A DNA stretch of 9,979 bases, from contig JAOZNY010000108.1 of the NCBI GenBank assembly GCA_029933565.1, positions 1-9,979 of the forward strand, written 5' to 3'. The notes beneath the pieces are model-generated. The model saw only the letters and a program-made list of their open reading frames with translations. It ran no database searches and was not told the DNA's origin. Within the stretch, counting starts at the first letter, position 1; each line of letters starts with the position of its first letter. Position numbers and translations under genes: made by a program. Positions 7,308-9,979 of the stretch are shown here, piece after piece. The stretch is from Bacteroidales bacterium. Lineage in GTDB: Bacteria > Bacteroidota > Bacteroidia > Bacteroidales > F082.

Positions 7308-7433
7308 ATGAATAATACAATCGCATATATTATTTTTGGAATAGTGATGCTTCACCTTGTGGTTGGTTTTGCATGGGTTATTTATAAGTTTGAGAAGAAA
7401 CCTTCGAAAAAAGAGAAGGAGAAAAAAAACTAA
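7308..7433 (+). CDS. 41-residue single-pass membrane protein, hypothetical
   Basis: The ATG directly follows the TAA of the SRPBCC-GyrI gene with no intervening base, which suggests translation by reinitiation or coupling. The peptide has one membrane helix (about residues 5-26, from IAYIIFGIVML to FAWVIYKF) and a tail of 15 mostly charged residues (EKK..KKEKEKK), predicted to face the cytoplasm with the N-terminus outside. I do not recognise a named family. The clean split between helix and Lys/Glu tail, and the exact abutment to the upstream gene, argue for a real gene rather than chance. It may assist the membrane-anchored neighbour. It converges on ligA with 7 bp between stops. Confidence 0.65.
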   Translation: MNNTIAYIIFGIVMLHLVVGFAWVIYKFEKKPSKKEKEKKN

Positions 7434-7440
7434 ATTTTAT

Positions 7441-9483
7441 TTATCCTCCAATCATTTCTTCAAATTCACTTTCTGAAATTATTGGAATACCAAGTTTCTC
7501 TGCCTTTTGTTTTTTTGATGGACCCATATTTTCGCCAGCAAGAATGAAATTGGTTTTTGAAGAAATGGATCCAATGTTTTTACCTCCATTTTGCTCAATG
7601 AGTTTTTTCAATTCTTCGCGGCTGTGGTTTTCAAAAACCCCACTGACAACAAAACTCTTTGCATCAAGTAATTTGCTGATAGTTTCTATTTCTGCAATGG
7701 CAAAGTTTAGTCCGCTGTCCATGAGACTATTAACTATCTTTTTATGTTCCGGTTTTGAAAACCAACCAATTAATGATTCAGCAATTTTATCGCCTATTTC
7801 GTCTACCTCAGTTAATTCGTCAAGACTTGCATTTTCAAGAGCCTCGATGTTTTTAAAATGGGCTGATAGTTTTTTTGCAACAGTTTCACCAATATGCCTT
7901 ATTCCAAGTGCAAACAATACTTTCTCAAAGCCATGTGATTTTGATTCTTCAACACCTTTTAAAATATTATAAACGGTTTTTTCCTTGAAACTAAGTTTCT
8001 TTTCTTTTTTACTTTCAGTTGCTGGAATTATTTTCTCCAATCCAATCAACTGTTCGTATTCCAATTTATATAAATCAGAAACATCCTTAACTAAGCCATG
8101 GTCAAAGAGCATTTCAATTTTGCCTTCGCCAAGGCTGTCAATATTCATCGCTTTTCGCGAAATAAAATGTTCGAGTTTGCCTTTGATTTGTGGTGGGCAC
8201 TTATCCTCGTTTGGGCAGTAGTGGGCTGATTCGCCTTCATTTCGCACAAGCGAACTCCCACATTCAGGACAAATTTTTGTAAAACTTACTTTATCAGAAT
8301 TGCTCTCTCTAAGTTTAGTGTTTACACCAACTATTTTTGGAATTATCTCACCACCTTTCTCCACAAAAACAAAGTCGTGGTAGTGTAGATTAAGTTTCTC
8401 AATAATATCGGCATTGTGCAGACTGGCACGTTTTACGGTTGTTCCTGCCAGTTGTACGGGATTAAGGTTTGCCACTGGAGTAATGGCTCCTGTTCGGCCA
8501 ACCTGGAAATCAACAGAAAGTAGTTTTGTTTCAGCCCTTTCGGCTTTAAATTTATAAGCAATTGCCCATCGCGGACTTTTAGCGGTAAAACCAAGATCAC
8601 GTTGCTTTTTAAGGTTATTTACTTTAATTACAATGCCATCAATTTCGTAATCAAGTTGGCTTCGGCCTTTGTCCCAATCATCAATAAATTCTAGTATTTC
8701 ATCAATATTTTTGCAGAGGGCAATATTTTTTGAGATCTTAAAACCCAAAGTCTCAGCATGTTTTAAACTTTCGTAATGCGTACTAAATTCAGAGTGCTGT
8801 GATGGGATAAAATACAGAAAACAATCTAAGGGCCGTTTTGCCACCTCTTTTGGATCCTGCATTTTTAACGTTCCCGAGGCTGAGTTTCGGGGATTGGCAA
8901 AAGGCTGTTCTCCATCCTCAATCCGTTTTAGGTTTAAGTCGTTAAATTCTTTAATCGGGAAATAAATTTCACCACGTATTTCAAAAATATCAGGATGATT
9001 ACCCTTTAATTTTAAAGGGATAGAACGTATTGTTTTAACATTATTGGTAACATCATCGCCTTGAACACCATCGCCACGAGTTACGGCTTGTGTTAAAAAA
9101 CCGTTTTCATATGTCAATCCAATGGCAACACCATCATATTTCAGTTCACAAACGTATTCGATTTCATCGCCTGCCAACTTCCTTACTCTTTTATCAAAAT
9201 CCCTGATTTCCTGTTCTGAATATGAATTGGAAAGTGACAACATGGGATATTTATGACTAACTGTTTTAAAGTCTTTGGTTGGCTCGCCACCAACACGAAG
9301 AGTAGGGGAGTCGGGGAGTTTTAATTCAGGGAATTCTAATTCAAGTTTTTCAAGTTCCTTTAGTTTCTGGTCAAAATCAAAATCAGAAATTGTAGGCATC
9401 GACAGAACATAGTAATTGTAGTTGTGCTCTTGCAACTCTTTACTGAGCCTGTTAATTATTTCCTTTGCCTTTTTTATGTCCAC
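7441..9483 (-). CDS. ligA: NAD-dependent DNA ligase LigA, GTG start
   Basis: This enzyme seals nicks in replication and repair using NAD+. The 680 residues show the full domain series: NAD-binding Ia domain (about 1-65, HNYNYYVLSMPTISDFDFD), the adenylation domain with the nucleophile K115 in ELKYDG (113-118) and IDGIVIKV (281-288), an OB fold (about 318-395), a Cys4 zinc finger (C405, C408, C423, C429), helix-hairpin-helix repeats (about 440-595), and a C-terminal BRCT domain (about 606-680). No key residue is missing. GTG at 9483-9481 places the N-terminus where the family begins; the frame stays open upstream until a TGA near 9545 but has no ATG. A lysine-rich stretch (about 484-502) lengthens the HhH region. 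A palindromic element starts 54 bp upstream of the start, and TATTTTTAC (9506-9498) is a weak promoter candidate. Confidence 0.97.
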   Translation of the reverse strand: MDIKKAKEIINRLSKELQEHNYNYYVLSMPTISDFDFDQKLKELEKLELEFPELKLPDSPTLRVGGEPTKDFKTVSHKYPMLSLSNSYSEQEIRDFDKRVRKLAGDEIEYVCELKYDGVAIGLTYENGFLTQAVTRGDGVQGDDVTNNVKTIRSIPLKLKGNHPDIFEIRGEIYFPIKEFNDLNLKRIEDGEQPFANPRNSASGTLKMQDPKEVAKRPLDCFLYFIPSQHSEFSTHYESLKHAETLGFKISKNIALCKNIDEILEFIDDWDKGRSQLDYEIDGIVIKVNNLKKQRDLGFTAKSPRWAIAYKFKAERAETKLLSVDFQVGRTGAITPVANLNPVQLAGTTVKRASLHNADIIEKLNLHYHDFVFVEKGGEIIPKIVGVNTKLRESNSDKVSFTKICPECGSSLVRNEGESAHYCPNEDKCPPQIKGKLEHFISRKAMNIDSLGEGKIEMLFDHGLVKDVSDLYKLEYEQLIGLEKIIPATESKKEKKLSFKEKTVYNILKGVEESKSHGFEKVLFALGIRHIGETVAKKLSAHFKNIEALENASLDELTEVDEIGDKIAESLIGWFSKPEHKKIVNSLMDSGLNFAIAEIETISKLLDAKSFVVSGVFENHSREELKKLIEQNGGKNIGSISSKTNFILAGENMGPSKKQKAEKLGIPIISESEFEEMIGG

Positions 9484-9537
9484 TCGTAAAATTTTCAGTA
9501 AAAATAAGTTATTATTTTTGATTTTTATTAAACACTT

Positions 9538-9600
9538 TTTTTGTCATCCTGAGACCCAACACCTCTAGAAAAAGAGGCGCACATAGTAAGATGACAAAAA
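9538..9600. repeat. 63-bp inverted repeat with TTTTTGTCATC ends
   Basis: TTTTTGTCATC (9538-9548) and GATGACAAAAA (9590-9600) are perfect 11-bp inverted ends. Inside, CCTCT (9562-9566) pairs with AGAGG (9573-9577) around a short A-rich loop. The left end continues as CTGAG, giving the GTCATCCTGAG sequence I associate with dispersed intergenic repeats. There is no coding capacity, so any movement would depend on a transposase elsewhere. It lies 54 bp upstream of the ligA start and could terminate transcription entering from the right. Confidence 0.65.
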
Positions 9601-9618
9601 TTCCAAATCTCAATCTGC

Positions 9619-9749
9619 AAATCACAAATAAATCTCAATTTACAAAAAAATAAAATTCAAACATTTAACCATTGCTCAATTTTAGTTTTGATCATTGAAA
9701 TTTATTATTTGAATATTATTTGTTATTTGGATCTTGATTATTGTGATTT
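9619..9749. repeat. AT-rich imperfect inverted repeat, about 43-bp arms
   Basis: The left arm begins AAATCACAA (9619-9627) and ends ATTCAAA (9655-9661). The right arm begins TTTGAAT (9708-9714) and ends TTGTGATTT (9741-9749), so the outermost 9 bp and innermost 7 bp are exact complements; the middle of the arms is similar with small gaps. The left arm is A-rich and the right arm T-rich on the plus strand. Low complexity makes a chance contribution possible, but matching at both ends of equally long arms argues for one decayed palindrome. Confidence 0.5.
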
Positions 9750-9780
9750 TTTAATAAAATGCAATTTTAAAAAAGCCATA

Positions 9781-9850
9781 TAGTATTAAAATACAGCATT
9801 ATACAAAATGTAGTCATTGGTAGTATTAGCGAAGAATCTGTATTTTACTA
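9781..9850. repeat. Interrupted inverted repeat overlapping the 9813-9892 palindrome
   Basis: TAAAATACAG (9787-9796) is the exact complement of CTGTATTTTA (9838-9847). Extending outward, TAGTA at 9781-9785 also pairs with TACTA at 9846-9850 if the three bases TTA are looped out. The right arm lies mostly in the loop of the larger palindrome and shares two bases with its left stem, so the two structures would compete. This may be a remnant of the same element. Confidence 0.4.
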
Positions 9851-9892
9851 AAGTCCAGTGCTATGAGATTCTTCGCTAATACTCAGGATGAC
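9813..9892. repeat. 80-bp palindrome with 18-bp perfect arms
   Basis: AGTATTAGCGAAGAATCT (9822-9839) and AGATTCTTCGCTAATACT (9866-9883) are perfect complements with a 26-base spacer. The arms extend outward imperfectly to GTCAT (9813-9817) and ATGAC (9888-9892), giving 23 of 27 matching positions. The right outer end is CTCAGGATGACAA, the reverse complement of TTGTCATCCTGAG. This is the best-conserved inverted repeat in the window. Its size, perfect core and non-coding nature fit a REP-like or MITE-like element, and as RNA it would form a very stable stem. Confidence 0.75.
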
Positions 9893-9910
9893 AATTGGTT
9901 ATAGAAATAC

Positions 9911-9925
9911 CATTTGTTTCAAATG
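9911..9925. other. Small perfect hairpin CATTTG-TTT-CAAATG
   Basis: A 6-bp stem with a three-base loop. It is AT-rich and has no following T run. It may be chance, or the edge of a feature beyond the window. Confidence 0.25.
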
Positions 9926-9979
9926 ACAAATAATCTTTGTTTAATGAGGCTATAAATTGAGTTAGAAGAAGGCTGTCAT

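Larger units (their letters stand above)
9484..9979. other. 496-bp gene-free region rich in inverted repeats
   Basis: No open frame with coding character, tRNA or rRNA is visible on either strand. The region is very AT-rich and contains ligA upstream sequence (9484-9537), three separate imperfect inverted repeats (9538-9600, 9619-9749 and 9813-9892), and a small hairpin at 9911-9925. The 13-mer TTGTCATCCTGAG at 9541-9553 recurs exactly as its reverse complement at 9882-9894. The window ends in GTCAT, which could be the start of a further copy. Confidence 0.7.

Noticed and set aside
7544..7972. Open reading frame of 142 codons on the plus strand, antisense to ligA
   Set aside because: It falls within the BRCT and HhH coding part of ligA. 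Its serine/phenylalanine-rich translation is typical of an antisense shadow.
9538..9894. CRISPR array or tandem repeats in the gene-free region
   Set aside because: The repeats are inverted, differ in sequence and are irregularly spaced. There is no regular repeat-spacer pattern and no cas gene nearby.

Overview
The window comes from a low-GC member of the Bacteroidota, most likely a relative of the Bacteroidales/Marinilabiliales group. The main reasons are a secreted protein with a type IX secretion (Por/type A) sorting domain, a folP-cdaA pair, a DUF1599 gene overlapping a BT_3928-like membrane protein gene, a good match to the Bacteroidota -7 promoter box (TAnnTTTG), and almost no Shine-Dalgarno sequences. 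It looks chromosomal: most genes are housekeeping or lineage-conserved. No phage, plasmid, transposase, CRISPR, tRNA or rRNA gene is visible.

Layout. Positions 1-1384 (+) hold a Dabb-family small protein followed, 7 bp later, by a T9SS cargo protein. Positions 1392-3139 (-) hold folP and then cdaA, the c-di-AMP synthase gene, which converges on the T9SS gene. Divergent from folP, 38 bp away, are a DUF1599 protein with a clear internal duplication and a DoxX/MauE-type membrane protein whose start overlaps it by 14 bp (3178-4831, +). Next comes dnaN, the beta sliding clamp (4922-6049, +). A 271-bp spacer with a hairpin and a roughly 110-bp palindromic repeat separates dnaN from a membrane-anchored SRPBCC-GyrI fusion protein (6321-7307, +). 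A 41-residue single-pass membrane protein (7308-7433, +) starts on the base after that stop codon. On the minus strand ligA, the NAD-dependent DNA ligase gene (9483-7441), converges on it with a 7-bp gap. The last 496 bp contain no gene, but hold at least three imperfect inverted repeats, two of them with ends in the TTGTCATCCTGAG family.

How the genes relate. folP serves folate synthesis and cdaA second-messenger synthesis; their adjacency is a known Bacteroidota arrangement. dnaN and ligA both act in replication and repair but are not in one operon here. The DUF1599/DoxX pair and the SRPBCC-GyrI/small membrane protein pair look like two translationally linked modules of unknown function. 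All three minus-strand genes (folP, cdaA, ligA) must use TTG or GTG starts, because no suitable ATG exists in frame.

No wholly new multi-gene system stands out. The most interesting signals are the structured intergenic repeats (6128-6240 and 9538-9892), the uncharacterised abutting membrane-protein pair at 6321-7433, and the DUF1599 duplication.
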